Below are positions 9,301 through 17,808 of a stretch of DNA of 64,000 nt, in pieces. The DNA comes from Streptomyces roseofulvus (lineage in GTDB: Bacteria; Actinomycetota; Actinomycetes; Streptomycetales; Streptomycetaceae). The number at the start of each line of letters is the position of its first letter. The first letter of the stretch is position 1. The translations under genes were made by a program, and so were the position numbers. A model generated the notes under the pieces. It had not been told where the DNA came from. It saw only the letters and a list, made by a program, of their open reading frames with translations, and did not search any database. The DNA lies in the NCBI RefSeq assembly GCF_039534915.1, contig NZ_BAAAWE010000001.1, forward strand, positions 744,001 to 808,000, written 5' to 3'.

Positions 9301-12300
9301 CACCACCGTCTACGAGCCCACGACCGGACCGGCGAACCGCACGACCGTCACCGATCCGCTGGGCCACACGACCACCACCGCCCTGCGGGTCGAGTGGGGC
9401 GAGCCGCAGACCGTCACCGATGCGAACGGCCGCCGCACCGATCTGTCGCACGACCCGCTGGGCCGGCTGACCGCAGTGTGGAAACCGGGCCGAGACAAGG
9501 GTTCCGAAGGTCCGCACCTGCGGTTCCAGTACCTCCTGCGCAAGGACGGGGCGAGCGCGGTCACGACCGAGAAGCTCGTCGGCTCCGGGGACTACACCTC
9601 GCAGGTCGCCCTCTACGACGGCCTGCTGAGGCCGCGCCAGACACAGAAGGCGGCCTGGGGCGGCGGCCGGGTGGTCACCGACACGCTGTACGATTCGCGC
9701 GGCCTGGCCGTGCACACCAACAATCCGTACAACACGACCGGCGCTCAGGGCCCCGACCTGGTGAAGGCCGATCCCATCGCAGTCCCGTCACAGGTGCTCA
9801 CCGAGTACGACGGAGCCGAGCGGGTGACCGCCTCGGTGACCAAGACCCCCGACCGCGAGTGGCGGACCGTCACCCGGCACCACGGGGACCACACGGACGT
9901 CGTCCCGCCGGCGGGCGGCACCACCACGTCCACGTACGTCGACGCCAGGGGCCGCACCACCCAGCTGCGCCAGTTCCACGGCACGGAGCCGCTCGGCGCC
10001 CACGACACCACGAGCTACACCTACGCCAAGGGCGGCGAGGTCGAGACGGTCACCGACGCCGCGGGCAACGTGCTGCGCTACGTCCACGACCTGTCCGGCC
10101 TCCGCATCGAGGCACACGACCCCGACAAGGGCACCACCCGGATGACGTACGACAACGCCGGGCAGCTGCGCACTCGTACCGACTCGCGCGGGAAGACGAC
10201 CGTCCACTCCTACGACGCCCTGGGACGACGCACCGCCGTCCGTTCGGGCTCGGAGAACGGCCCGCTCCTCGCGGAGTGGACGTACGACACCGTCCCCGAC
10301 GACAGCGGGCGCCCCCTCAAGGGCCTGCTCGCCTCCTCCGTCCGTCACACCGACGAGGGTGCCTACCGCACCGTCGTGACCGGGTACGACGCGGGGAACC
10401 GGACCACCGGCACGGTCCTGACCCTGCCCGAGGGCGAGGCAGGCCTGCCTCGCAGCTACGAGACGGTCACCGCCTACCACCCCGACGGCAGCCTCGCCAG
10501 CCGGCGCCTGCCACAGGTCGGCGACCTGCCCGCGGAGACCCTGGTGTACCGCTACGACGCCCTCGGTCTGCTCAAGACGCTGACCTCTTCGGCCGGCCAG
10601 TACATCAAGAACATGCACTACACGGCGTTCGGCGAGCCGGCCCGCCTGTCGCAAGGTCCAGACGGCGGTTCGCTGTGGCAGAGCACGTACTACGAGCCCG
10701 GCACGCGCAGGGTCGAGCGCACGCTGACGGAGCGGGAGAGCGGATCGCTCAGGGTGGACGAGACGACCTACGGCTACGACCCGGTCGGCAACGTGACCCG
10801 GATCCGCAGCGACTCGCCGGACGGCCTGGACACCCAGTGCTTCGTCCACGACCATCTGCGGCGCACGAAGGAGGCGTGGACACCGGCCGGTGACTGCCAG
10901 GGCGCGCCGGGGAGCACCGTCGGCGGGCCCGCGCCCTACTGGGCCGGCTTCACCTATGACCCCGCGGGCAACCGGCGCACCGAGACCCGGCACGGCCTCG
11001 CAGGTGCGACCGACACCGTCCGGACCTACCACTACCCCGAGCCGGGCACGGCCCAGCCGCACACCGTCCGGTCGGTGACCACGACCGGACCGAAGGGCGG
11101 CCCGGCCTCGGGCTCGGCAGCCCCCGTCGAGGAGGTCTACGCGTACAGCCCCACCGGAGCGACCACACTGCGCCCCGGTCCTTCCGGGAGGGCGCAGAAG
11201 CTGACGTGGGACGTGGAGGACCGGCTGACGACCGTGGAAGAGGACGGGCGGACGGCGTCGTACGTCTACGACACCGAAGGAACCCGGCTGATCACCCGGG
11301 ACGTCGGCGGGCGCACCCTTCACCTGCCCGTCGGGGAACTGCGCGCCGACACCACCGGCGGCCGGCTGCGCGGTACCCGTTACTACGCGGACGGCAAGGA
11401 CCGGATCATCGCCGTCCGGGTCGGGACGCGGGTCAGTTACCAGGTCAGCGACCTGCATGGGACGGGGACCGTCGCCGTCGACGCGGTGACGCTGGCGCCG
11501 ACCCGCCGGAGGCTCGACCCGTTCGGGCTTCCCCGGCGGGTCGCCGCCGGGCCGGACACCGTACAGCCGGCCCTGCCGGGTCGACGGGGTTTCGTGGGCG
11601 GTACCGAGGACGCCGTCACCGGGCTCACCCGCCTCGGTGCCCGCGACTACGACCCAGGGACCGGCAAGTTCCTGTCGGTCGATCCGATGGTCAATCCGAT
11701 GGACCCGCAGTCCCTGAACGGCTTCGCCTATGCGAACAACAACCCGGCCAGTTTCAACGACAGCACCGGTCTGTCGGTCTGCGCGCTGGTCGACTCGCCC
11801 GGTGGTGCCCGCTGCATCAACACCGGTCTGACCCGTCCGCCGCTGAGGATCGAGAACGTGCCTCCGTCGTCGACGTACGGTCACAGGTGCCTCGGGCCGT
11901 TGCGCTGCGACAACCCCCTGGACAGGAAGCCAGGCGGCTTCGGCCGCATGGATCTGTGCTCGGAGAGGGCGTCGACGTCCTCCGCGGGCTGCGCCGCCAT
12001 GCGCGACCGCGACCGAGAGGCGAGGCAGGAGGCCGAGAAGCAGCGGCGCGCCCGTGAGGTGGCCGAGCGGCGCGAGGCCGCCCGTCGGAACATGCAGGGA
12101 AGCGTGATGGAGTGCACGTCCTTCTCCGTCTCGCTCTTCATCGTCGGGTTCGGGTTCGAGTACTGCAGTGGCCATGACGCCGCCGGACCCGGCGGGAGCT
12201 TCTCCGTCAAGGTGTCGGGCGGTTGGGGACTACCCGGCGTCAGCGTCGCCAAGATGGTCAAGGGCAGCGAGGGTGGCATCGACGAACCCGGGACCCTGAC

Positions 12301-12469
12301 CATCAGCAAGGACCTCTCCGCGACCACCGGCCACCTGGGCGTCGGGATCGACGGCTCCGTCACCACGTCGACGCGCGACGGCACCCTCACGGGAGGAACC
12401 GGAGTGTCGTGGGGAATCGGAGGCCCACGGGTATCGGCCGGCGTCGAGTTCGGTTGGAGCTTCCGCTGA
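6317..12469 (+). CDS. Secreted RHS-repeat protein (polymorphic toxin-like)
   Basis: 2050 aa. A signal peptide is visible (TVLAAMVLSSLLAALPAEAA, about residues 18-37). Then come an N-terminal module, an SpvB/TcC-like beta-propeller-type region (YKATPLAPSAHWQVSANSG; GEGWDLWPGYITRSF), and a long run of YD/RHS repeats (YDALGRRT, YDNAGQLRTRTDSRG, YDPVGNVTRIRSD). The RHS core signature GLTRLGARDYDPGTGKFLSVDP starts near residue 1769. After the core, about 235 residues form the variable C-terminus: a Cys-containing segment, a charged helix (REARQEAEKQRRAREVAERR) and a Gly/Ser/Thr-rich end. RHS proteins form a shell around a C-terminal cargo. Here the cargo shows no nuclease or deaminase motif that I recognise, and no immunity-like gene follows. 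Downstream of the LamG gene with a 125-base gap. Confidence 0.9.
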   Translation: MDGLVSQRRPWTWRRARATVLAAMVLSSLLAALPAEAAPPRADRAGRGTPSPVQHDAPVEVTPVGVRPIAPDPAAAAQWTGTPSVSWPAAETADVDLTAWLPGRPSGAVQAGRTPVWIGGVDPALDASSPARVGVTVLSRETAAAAGLPAALLFDLRAKGGGRSAARVAVEVDYSSFRHAFGGDWASRLRLAALPSCASRTPGRAECRTLTPVPTRNDLKAGRVAAELDLHGPSTRVALAAAPEGATGDYKATPLAPSAHWQVSANSGTFTWTYPMRVPPVPGGLHPSVSLSYSTGTVDGRVAAANNQPSWVGEGWDLWPGYITRSFASCANDTTDERKKTGDQCWAGDHHVSMVNGGRATEFVHDASGAWRPKDDDGSRIELLTGASNDDRFGEHWKVTSPDGTQYFFGSRPERQSTWTVPVFGNDAGEPCHTDTFASSWCQRAWRWNLDHVVDRHGGTISYHYRKETNSYGLNMAKGKAEYTRGGQLERVEYGTGEGVEGPAPARVLFEVADRCAPDADCGQHTSQSYPDVPWDQNCAATAASCPEKYSPTFWTTKRLAKVTTQVRSGSGYADVDSWSLRHLFPLPGDRTSPALWLSDVTHTGVAGGRVSMPPVEFHGAALANRVDSAPDGLPPLNKFRLHAVHNEAGGVLSLGYAPPDCRPSALPTAETNTLRCFPVNWAHDQGQARDDWFHKYVVAQVVQTDRVGGAPSQVTTYEYLDGGAWHYNDNELIPRERRTWSQWRGYERVLERKGDPTDAGVVRTEKEYRYFRGMHGDRLNPAGGTKPPVLLEDTDGRRVEDTDGLQGFLRGEITRRGPGGPVVTDVITDAWRKQTAARVGQTAAMVRPGRVVTKTALDEGRWRRAEVHTRYDEHGLVSETDDLGDTATAADDRCVRTGYVRNTSRWLLSLVSRKETVAVSCGTNARYPEHAVSDERTFYDGAAWGAPPTTGDPTRTERVVSYRDGVPEYAVKEQARHDVHGRPVETTDALGHRTTTVYEPTTGPANRTTVTDPLGHTTTTALRVEWGEPQTVTDANGRRTDLSHDPLGRLTAVWKPGRDKGSEGPHLRFQYLLRKDGASAVTTEKLVGSGDYTSQVALYDGLLRPRQTQKAAWGGGRVVTDTLYDSRGLAVHTNNPYNTTGAQGPDLVKADPIAVPSQVLTEYDGAERVTASVTKTPDREWRTVTRHHGDHTDVVPPAGGTTTSTYVDARGRTTQLRQFHGTEPLGAHDTTSYTYAKGGEVETVTDAAGNVLRYVHDLSGLRIEAHDPDKGTTRMTYDNAGQLRTRTDSRGKTTVHSYDALGRRTAVRSGSENGPLLAEWTYDTVPDDSGRPLKGLLASSVRHTDEGAYRTVVTGYDAGNRTTGTVLTLPEGEAGLPRSYETVTAYHPDGSLASRRLPQVGDLPAETLVYRYDALGLLKTLTSSAGQYIKNMHYTAFGEPARLSQGPDGGSLWQSTYYEPGTRRVERTLTERESGSLRVDETTYGYDPVGNVTRIRSDSPDGLDTQCFVHDHLRRTKEAWTPAGDCQGAPGSTVGGPAPYWAGFTYDPAGNRRTETRHGLAGATDTVRTYHYPEPGTAQPHTVRSVTTTGPKGGPASGSAAPVEEVYAYSPTGATTLRPGPSGRAQKLTWDVEDRLTTVEEDGRTASYVYDTEGTRLITRDVGGRTLHLPVGELRADTTGGRLRGTRYYADGKDRIIAVRVGTRVSYQVSDLHGTGTVAVDAVTLAPTRRRLDPFGLPRRVAAGPDTVQPALPGRRGFVGGTEDAVTGLTRLGARDYDPGTGKFLSVDPMVNPMDPQSLNGFAYANNNPASFNDSTGLSVCALVDSPGGARCINTGLTRPPLRIENVPPSSTYGHRCLGPLRCDNPLDRKPGGFGRMDLCSERASTSSAGCAAMRDRDREARQEAEKQRRAREVAERREAARRNMQGSVMECTSFSVSLFIVGFGFEYCSGHDAAGPGGSFSVKVSGGWGLPGVSVAKMVKGSEGGIDEPGTLTISKDLSATTGHLGVGIDGSVTTSTRDGTLTGGTGVSWGIGGPRVSAGVEFGWSFR

Positions 12470-12860
12470 CGGATGCCATCGACGCACGCCACGGCGGTCC
12501 GCCCGCGAGCACGAGCCTTCGCCGATCGGCTCGCGCGCGAGCGACGCCGGGCCGTCCACCTCAGGTCCGCTACCCTCCCACCGCAAGCCCGACAACCAGC
12601 CCCGACACCGGCAGGACGCCGTCACGACCGGCCGGGCCGGCCACAACGGCGTGCTGTTCGCCATGTGCCTCGACCTGTCGGCACCACCGCCGCTGCGTCT
12701 CGTACCGACTCGCGAGCACCTCAGGGCTTGCTCCGACCCGAGCGCTCGAAGGGGACGCCGCCGAGCGTCGGGGCCGGTGCGGTGACGACGGGGAGGCGGT
12801 GCACCACCTGGCGGCGGCGTACCTGCGCCTCTGTGAGCGGGACCCGGAAAGGAAGCCACA
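12470..12860. other. Intergenic region after RHS gene
   Basis: The open frames here are Arg/Pro/Thr-rich and look like shadows. The one at 12473 (141 codons) has no ribosome site. This is where an immunity gene for an RHS toxin would be expected, but none is recognisable. The region ends at the terminal repeat of an IS relic. Confidence 0.5.
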
Positions 12861-13113
12861 CAGTGAGCTTTTTCCAACCTCACACCGGGGCGTGTTGAGG
12901 GACGAGGACGGCCGGGACGATCGCGGTGATGCGGCTGGTGCTGCAGCGGAGCTTTCGTAGGAGGCGCCGGCCCTTCAGGGGGGTCGTGGTCTGTTCGCTG
13001 AGGCAGCGGATCTTGGCGTGGGTGTTGTTGTGTCGGTGCTGCCGCCGTTCGAGGCGGTGGCAGCGGAAGGGTACTCGGATGCGGCCACCGGCTTCTTGAT
13101 ACGCCTTGTCGGC
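12861..13113 (-). mobile_element. IS5-type element remnant (left copy), outer end and transposase tail
   Basis: Read on the minus strand, 12880-13113 encodes the end of an IS5-group (DDE_Tnp_4) transposase: ADKAYQEAGGRIRVPFR, then THAKIRCLSEQ, then GRRLLRKLRCSTSRITAIV, with stop at 12880-12882. The terminal inverted repeat is at 12861-12882 and overlaps the stop codon. It matches the end of the right copy at 16881-16902 in 17 of 22 positions. Upstream of ADKAYQ the frame is lost, so only the 3' third survives. The strand is opposite to the right copy, so both 3' ends face outward from the amylase gene. Confidence 0.75.
12880..13113 (-). pseudogene. IS5-family transposase, C-terminal fragment
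   Basis: About 77 codons. The conserved sequence LLRKLRCSTSRITAIV and the preceding AKIRCLSEQTTTPLKG, which corresponds to the helix carrying the catalytic Glu, identify it. The DDE core with the first two Asp residues is missing, so it cannot be active. In the intact family the segment reads like ALVEQAVATLKSWRLLRKLR; the copy here has drifted. Upstream sequence to about 13250 shows transposase-like pieces in other frames but nothing safe. Confidence 0.7.
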
Positions 13114-13273
13114 CCGGCAGGGGAGCCGGGTTTCTGGAACTTGCGTGCACCTCGGCCCAGTTCCTCGGGCTCAGGCGGTTCGGCGGCACGGTTCCTGATC
13201 CGGTGTCGGTGACCGAAATGGTCGTGTCGGAGGTCTTGACCCGGTGCGGCGGGCACCCCTAACTTTCAGACGC

Positions 13274-13292
13274 TTGCTGAAAGTTACAGCAA
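13274..13292. promoter_or_regulatory. Palindromic operator candidate of the amylase gene
   Basis: TTGCTG and CAGCAA arms, six bases each, separated by seven bases, lie about 73 bases before the amylase ATG. A related partial site (TTTTGCTGAA) follows at 13295-13304. Streptomyces alpha-amylase promoters are commonly repressed by LacI-family MalR/Reg1 regulators that bind TTGC...GCAA-type palindromes. The match in type and location makes this a likely maltose/glucose-responsive operator (inference). Confidence 0.5.
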
Positions 13293-13364
13293 TGTTTTGC
13301 TGAACGAGGGACTCGTAACCTCCGCGACCCATATCCCCACCCCCACCCCTTCGGGAGCCGCCGC

Positions 13365-15428
13365 ATGAGCTCGACCGCACCTGCCCCAAAACGAACCACC
13401 GCCGCCCTGGCGGGCGCCGGCCTGATCCTGGGCCTGACCACCGCCCTGACTGCGTCCGCCCAGTCGGCGGTGGCCGCGCCGACCGCCAACGGCGACAAGA
13501 AGGTCACCGCCGTCCTGTTCGAGTGGAACTTCGACTCCATCGCCCGCGAGTGCACCCGCACCCTCGGCCCCAAGGGCTACGGGTTCGTGCAGGTCTCCCC
13601 GCCCCAGGAGCGCATCCAGGGCAGCGCCTGGTGGACCGCCTACCAGCCGGTCAGCTACAAGATCGCCGGACCGCTCGGCGACCGCACCGCCTTCAAGAAC
13701 ATGGTCGACACCTGCCATGGCGCGGGCGTGAAGGTCGTCGTCGACGCCGTGATCAACCACATGACGTCCGGCTCGGGCACCGGCACCGCCGGAACGCAGT
13801 ACGGCAAGTACAACTACCCCGGCACCTACGGGGACGCGGACTTCAACAGCTGCCGCCGCCCCATCGGCAGCAACTACTCCGACCGCTACAACGTCCAGCA
13901 CTGCGAACTCGGCGAGACCGGACAGCCCTCCCTCTCCGACCTCAAGACCAGCAGCGACTACGTGCGCGGCAGGATCGCCGGATACCTCAACGACCTGCTG
14001 TCGCTGGGTGTCGACGGCTTCCGCATGGACGCCGTCAAGCACATACCGGCCGACGATCTCGCCGCCATCCGCGGCAAGCTCACCGATCAGGGCGTGCACT
14101 GGATGCAGGAGGCCATCCACGGCGCGGGCGAGGCCGTCTCGCCCGGCGAGTACCTGGCCACCGGCGACGTCCAGGAGTTCCGCTACACCACGGACCTGAA
14201 GCGGATCCTGTCCGGCGAGAAGCTGTCCTACCTGAAGAACTTCGGCGAGGCCTGGGGCTACATGCCCTCCGGCAAGAGCGGCAGCATGGTCGCCAACCAC
14301 GACACCGAACGCAACGGCTCCAGCCTGAGCTACCGCGACGGCGCCAACTACACGCTCGCTCACGTCTTCATGCTCGCCCACCCCTACGGCGCCCCGTCCG
14401 TCCACTCCGGTTACGAGTTCGCCAACCGGGACGCCGGCGCCCCCAACGGGGGTAATGTCCAGGCCTGTTACAGCGACGGCTGGAGCTGCCAGCACGCCTG
14501 GCGCCAGATCGCCAACATGGTGGCCTTCCGCAACGTGTCCGAGGGCACCGGCCTGACCAACTGGTGGGACAACGGCAACAACGCCATCGCCTTCGGCCGC
14601 AGCACCAAGGCGTTCATCGCCGTCAACCACGAGGGCGGCTCGCTCACCCAGACCTTCCAGACCTCCCTCCCGGCCGGTACCTACTGCGACGTCCAGCACG
14701 GCGACCCGACCACGAGCGGCGGCTGCACCGGCACCACGTACACCGTCGGCACGGACGGCAAGTTCACCGCCACCATCGGCAGCAACGACGCCGTCGCCCT
14801 CCACATCGGCGCGAAGGCCCCGGACAAGCCGGGCGACAACACGGCCACCGTCTACTACAGCACCGACAAGAACTGGTCGGCCTACAACATCCACTACGCT
14901 CCGACCGGCGGCACCTGGACCACCTCGCCCGGAGCCGCCATGGAGAGCGCGTGCACAGGCTGGGTGAAGAAGAGCATCACCCTCGGCTCCGCCACCGGCC
15001 TCAAGGCGGCCTTCAACAACGGCTCCGGCACCTGGGACAGCAACAACGGCGCCGACTACACCCTCGGCACCGGCGACGTCACCGTCAAGAACGGCACCGT
15101 CGGCACGGGTAACCCCTGCGGCGTCCAGCAGACCGAGACTGGCGCGTCCTTCGCGGTCACCGCCACCACCGTACCCGGCCAGAACATCTACGTCGTCGGG
15201 AACAACGCGGTCCTCGGCAACTGGGCGCCCGGCGCTGCCCTCAAGCTCGACCCCGCTGCCTACCCGGTGTGGAAGCTCGACGTGAAGCTGCCTGCCGGCA
15301 CGTCCTTCGAGTACAAGTACATCCGCAAGGACGCCACCGGCAACGTCACCTGGGAGAGCGGCGCCAACCGCACCGCCACCGTCCCCACCGACGGCAAGAT
15401 CACGCTGAGCGACACCTGGCGCAACTGA
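13365..15428 (+). CDS. Secreted GH13 alpha-amylase with CBM25-like and CBM20 domains
   Basis: 687 aa. Endo-acting alpha-1,4-glucan hydrolase for starch, exported (signal peptide ending near AQSAVAAP, residue about 38). Catalytic (beta/alpha)8 domain: [10 protein letters not shown] (region I); GFRMDAVKH with nucleophile D222 (region II); MQEAIHG with acid/base E249 (region III); VANHDTER with transition-state D313 (region IV). The sequence type fits GH13 subfamily 32. After an all-beta domain C, residues about 493-580 ([16 protein letters not shown]) look like a CBM25-type starch-binding domain. Residues about 593-687 ([32 protein letters not shown]) are a classic CBM20. Both binding domains are complete. 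ATG start after a GGGAGCCGCC stretch. Followed by a strong terminator at 15437-15480. Flanked by two IS relics. Confidence 0.95.
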   Translation: MSSTAPAPKRTTAALAGAGLILGLTTALTASAQSAVAAPTANGDKKVTAVLFEWNFDSIARECTRTLGPKGYGFVQVSPPQERIQGSAWWTAYQPVSYKIAGPLGDRTAFKNMVDTCHGAGVKVVVDAVINHMTSGSGTGTAGTQYGKYNYPGTYGDADFNSCRRPIGSNYSDRYNVQHCELGETGQPSLSDLKTSSDYVRGRIAGYLNDLLSLGVDGFRMDAVKHIPADDLAAIRGKLTDQGVHWMQEAIHGAGEAVSPGEYLATGDVQEFRYTTDLKRILSGEKLSYLKNFGEAWGYMPSGKSGSMVANHDTERNGSSLSYRDGANYTLAHVFMLAHPYGAPSVHSGYEFANRDAGAPNGGNVQACYSDGWSCQHAWRQIANMVAFRNVSEGTGLTNWWDNGNNAIAFGRSTKAFIAVNHEGGSLTQTFQTSLPAGTYCDVQHGDPTTSGGCTGTTYTVGTDGKFTATIGSNDAVALHIGAKAPDKPGDNTATVYYSTDKNWSAYNIHYAPTGGTWTTSPGAAMESACTGWVKKSITLGSATGLKAAFNNGSGTWDSNNGADYTLGTGDVTVKNGTVGTGNPCGVQQTETGASFAVTATTVPGQNIYVVGNNAVLGNWAPGAALKLDPAAYPVWKLDVKLPAGTSFEYKYIRKDATGNVTWESGANRTATVPTDGKITLSDTWRN

Positions 15429-15436
15429 CCCTCTCG

Positions 15437-15480
15437 CACCGTGGGTGGGTACCGGCCGACGCCGGTACCCACCCACGGTG
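15437..15480 (+). terminator. Terminator hairpin after amylase gene
   Basis: A perfect inverted repeat of two 20-base arms (15437-15456 and 15461-15480) with a 4-base loop, CGAC, starts eight bases after the amylase stop codon. No T-tract follows, as is common for terminators in high-GC actinomycetes. Symmetry would let it act in both directions. Confidence 0.8.
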
Positions 15481-16130
15481 CAGGGGACCACACCGCCCGC
15501 AACAGTGCTCGCGAGCATCCCGCTCCGTGTTCGCCCAGGGTCCCGGAACGCATCCGGCCGCCCACCGAGGCCGACGTGCGAAGCATGGGGCGCAGACGGG
15601 CTGCCACCGCCCGGACACGTCCGTCACGTGCGGGGATGACGCCCGCGCCGACGGCCGAGCCAGCGGCAGCGGTCCGCTCGATCGCCCATCTGCGTCGCCG
15701 GAGTTGTCTCGACGACGTGACAACGTCCCCGAACCGGAGGGCGCGGCGGCAGACCACGCGTCGACAGGACGCCCATACCCGCCGGACTCATGAAGTCGCG
15801 CCGTTGAGCGGCTCGCCAATAGCGGCCTGGCCACGGGTTGCCCGGCCGACGGTGTCCAGTACGCAGACACACCGACCCGAGACCTCATGGCGCGTTCCAC
15901 GTTCCGTCACCGCTTCTTCACGATCTCTCCGTAGCGGCCTTCCTCGCCTACCTGCCTGGTCAGGCTCCACCCAGCGGCGCGTCCGTCCACCAGGCGGGGC
16001 GCGCCGTCGAAGACCCGCCCGATGGGCAGTCCGGCCCAGCCCCGGCGAGCTTGGTGACGTGTTCCACCTCACGAAGGCCCGACGAGCAGCCAGCCCCCTC
16101 TTGCCCAGCCGACAGGACTCCATCGAGGAG
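15481..16130. other. Intergenic region without recognisable gene
   Basis: Several overlapping frames exist, all Arg/Pro/Thr-rich and without ribosome sites or family motifs. Probably decayed DNA between the amylase terminator and the right IS relic. No RNA gene or repeat noticed. Confidence 0.5.
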
Positions 16131-16902
16131 ATGGCCTTCCAAACGGTTCGCCGGGGTCGCAGCGGACGGCAATCCGCTCCGCTTGCCGTCACCACCGCCG
16201 CGCGATCGGCTCCGGTGGCGCCGCCTGAGCGCCGGCCGTCAGGCCCTGCTCACCCTTGCCCATCTGCGGACGGGGCACACCTATGCCCAACTCGCCACCG
16301 GGTTCGGCGTCGGTACCACGACGGCATTCCGCTACGTCACCGAGGCGGTCGAGCTCCTGGCCGCTCGCGCCCCGAGCCTGACCGACGCGGTGCGGGCCGC
16401 TTCGGTGAAGGCGTACCTGATCCTGGACGGCCCACTCCTTCCCATCGACCGCATGGCCGCGGACCGGCCGTTCCACTCCGGGAAACACAAGAAGCACGGC
16501 ATGAGCGTGAAGGTCATCGCCGATCCCTTGGGCCGGCTGCTATGGGCCTCACCCGCGCTGCCCGGAGCCGTCCACGACCTCCGCGCGGCCCGCGAACACG
16601 GCATCCTCGACGCGCTCGCCGAGGCCGGCATACGGTAGTGGGCCGGCAAGGGCTACCGAGGTGCCGGCGGCACGGTCCGTATCCCGTGCTGGGGGCGGTG
16701 GGAGAACCTCTCGGCAGGCCAGAAGGCCGCGAACCATCCCACACGAAGATCTGGGCCCTCGTTGAACAGGCAGTCGCCACCCCCAAAGCCTGGTGACTCC
16801 TGCGCAAACTGCGATGCTCGACCACCCGCATCACCAGCCTTGTACGGGCCGTCCTCACCCTGCATCTGACCAGCTCAGAGTGAAGATGGAAAAGGCTCAG
16901 CG
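16131..16902 (+). mobile_element. IS5-type element remnant (right copy)
   Basis: Contains a nearly full-length but broken DDE_Tnp_4/IS5-group transposase (16201-16883) and a terminal repeat at 16881-16902 that pairs with the left relic. The transposase stop codon overlaps the terminal repeat, as in the left copy. The inner (5') end of the element cannot be placed with certainty; no matching repeat was found near 16.1 kb. Confidence 0.75.
16201..16883 (+). pseudogene. IS5-family transposase, two stops and a frameshift
   Basis: The core reads WRRLSAGRQALLTLAHLR, the HTH-like YAQLATGFGVGTTTAFRYV, then AYLILDGPLLPID (first catalytic Asp), HSGKHKKHGMSVKVIADP, and LPGAVHDLRAAREHG (second Asp). A TAG at 16636-16638 then interrupts the frame just before WAGKGYRGAGGTVRIP. 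Near 16733-16735 one base is missing, so the reading moves to another frame: SHTKIWALVEQAVATPKAW (with the catalytic Glu). There a TGA at 16794-16796 interrupts again before LLRKLRCSTTRITSLVRAV. All three DDE residues are still present, so inactivation is by stop codons and the shift. The N-terminus before 16201 is not recognisable. Confidence 0.88.
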
Positions 16903-17087
16903 GTTGGAGGCCCGAGTGCCGGGAGTTTTCGCAGGGCTGGTGTGAGAGCTGGTAGGGCTCTCGACTGAGTCGGCCGTCGTCGTGGCCTGATCCCCGAGAC
17001 CGGAAACAGACTGTTACGACTCGCGGACACACCGTAGAAACGGGCTGTCGTTTTCCACTGATCGTTTTCCGGTCCAAGGAGCCCAAC

Positions 17088-17453
17088 ATGCCCCGTTTCC
17101 GCACGACCACCATGATTCTCGCTGCTGCCGCGATGGTCACCCTTGCCGCCGCGCCCGCCCAGGCGGCCCCCGGTGACGTGACGACCACCTGCGCGAGCAC
17201 CGCTACGCCGTACGGCTACGTCGACGTCAGCTGGGGGTACAGCGCCAGCTGCGGCACCCAGAACTTCAACCCGAACATCAAGCAGATAAAGCAGCTCACC
17301 GGCCTGCCCATAGGCACCGTCGTCCAGGCCTGTGGGTCCACCTACTACCCGGCCGGCTGGGTCCAGACCAGTTCCTACTACTCCAGTTCCTGCGTCGCGT
17401 GGCCCAACTCCGGTTTCAACAACAACGCCTGGACCCTCAAGCGCGTCTCCTGA
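17088..17453 (+). CDS. Small secreted Cys-containing protein of unknown function
   Basis: 121 aa. A clear signal peptide (MILAAAAMVTLAAAPAQAA, cleavage near residue 27) leaves a mature part of about 94 residues. The mature part is rich in Tyr, Ser, Asn and Trp with four Cys (two possible disulfides), for example VDVSWGYSASC and GWVQTSSYYSSSC. The start has AAGGAG at the right distance (17077-17082). I do not recognise the family. It stands alone on its strand, next to the IS relic upstream and an MFS stump downstream. The composition suggests a small extracellular beta protein. Confidence 0.8.
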   Translation: MPRFRTTTMILAAAAMVTLAAAPAQAAPGDVTTTCASTATPYGYVDVSWGYSASCGTQNFNPNIKQIKQLTGLPIGTVVQACGSTYYPAGWVQTSSYYSSSCVAWPNSGFNNNAWTLKRVS

Positions 17454-17545
17454 TCGCGGTCGGAACCCGTCGCCCTCCGGCTCGAACCAGCACGCTCTGC
17501 TCCCGTGCTGGTTCTCACCGCTCGCGACACGGAAAGACGCAGGTC

Positions 17546-17653
17546 CTAGCCCTGATCGAATGAGTCGTCGTACCACTCGATGGTGGTGCCGATGAGGCTC
17601 GCTCCGACGATGCGGCCGATGCCGCCTCTCGGCTGGGTGGTGGTGTCAGACAT
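17546..17653 (-). pseudogene. MFS (metabolite:H+ symporter type) transporter, N-terminal stub
   Basis: 35 codons reading MSDTTTQPRGGIGRIVGASLIG then TTIEWYDDSFDQG and TAG at 17546-17548. The piece up to IEWYD is the standard start of MHS-type MFS transporters, in which IEWYDF leads into helix 1 (typically IEWYDFFLYG). After IEWYD the sequence departs and stops at once, so the remainder of about 400 residues has been deleted. It sits next to the 3-hydroxybutyrate dehydrogenase gene on the same strand, a place where a hydroxybutyrate or organic-acid importer would fit (inference). Confidence 0.7.
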
Positions 17654-17808
17654 GGTTCACCGGTTTCACGAACGGGCGGAAGGGGGGACGGGACGATCGC
17701 GGTGGTGCGGGCGGAGCTGGTGGAACTGGTACGGCTGTGGGGCTGGTGGAGCAGGCGGTACGAGTGAGGGCGGGGGCGGGGGCCGGGGGTGCTCCTCGCC
17801 GGGGCTGG

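Noticed and set aside
3180..9715. Very long minus-strand open frames (1033 and 1213 codons) opposite the LamG and RHS genes
   Set aside because: They are antisense shadows caused by high GC third positions; Arg/Gly/Val/Pro-rich, no domains, no ribosome sites.
12473..12898. 141-codon frame after the RHS gene, considered as an immunity gene
   Set aside because: Arg/Ala/Pro/Thr-rich with no ribosome site; ends inside the IS terminal repeat.
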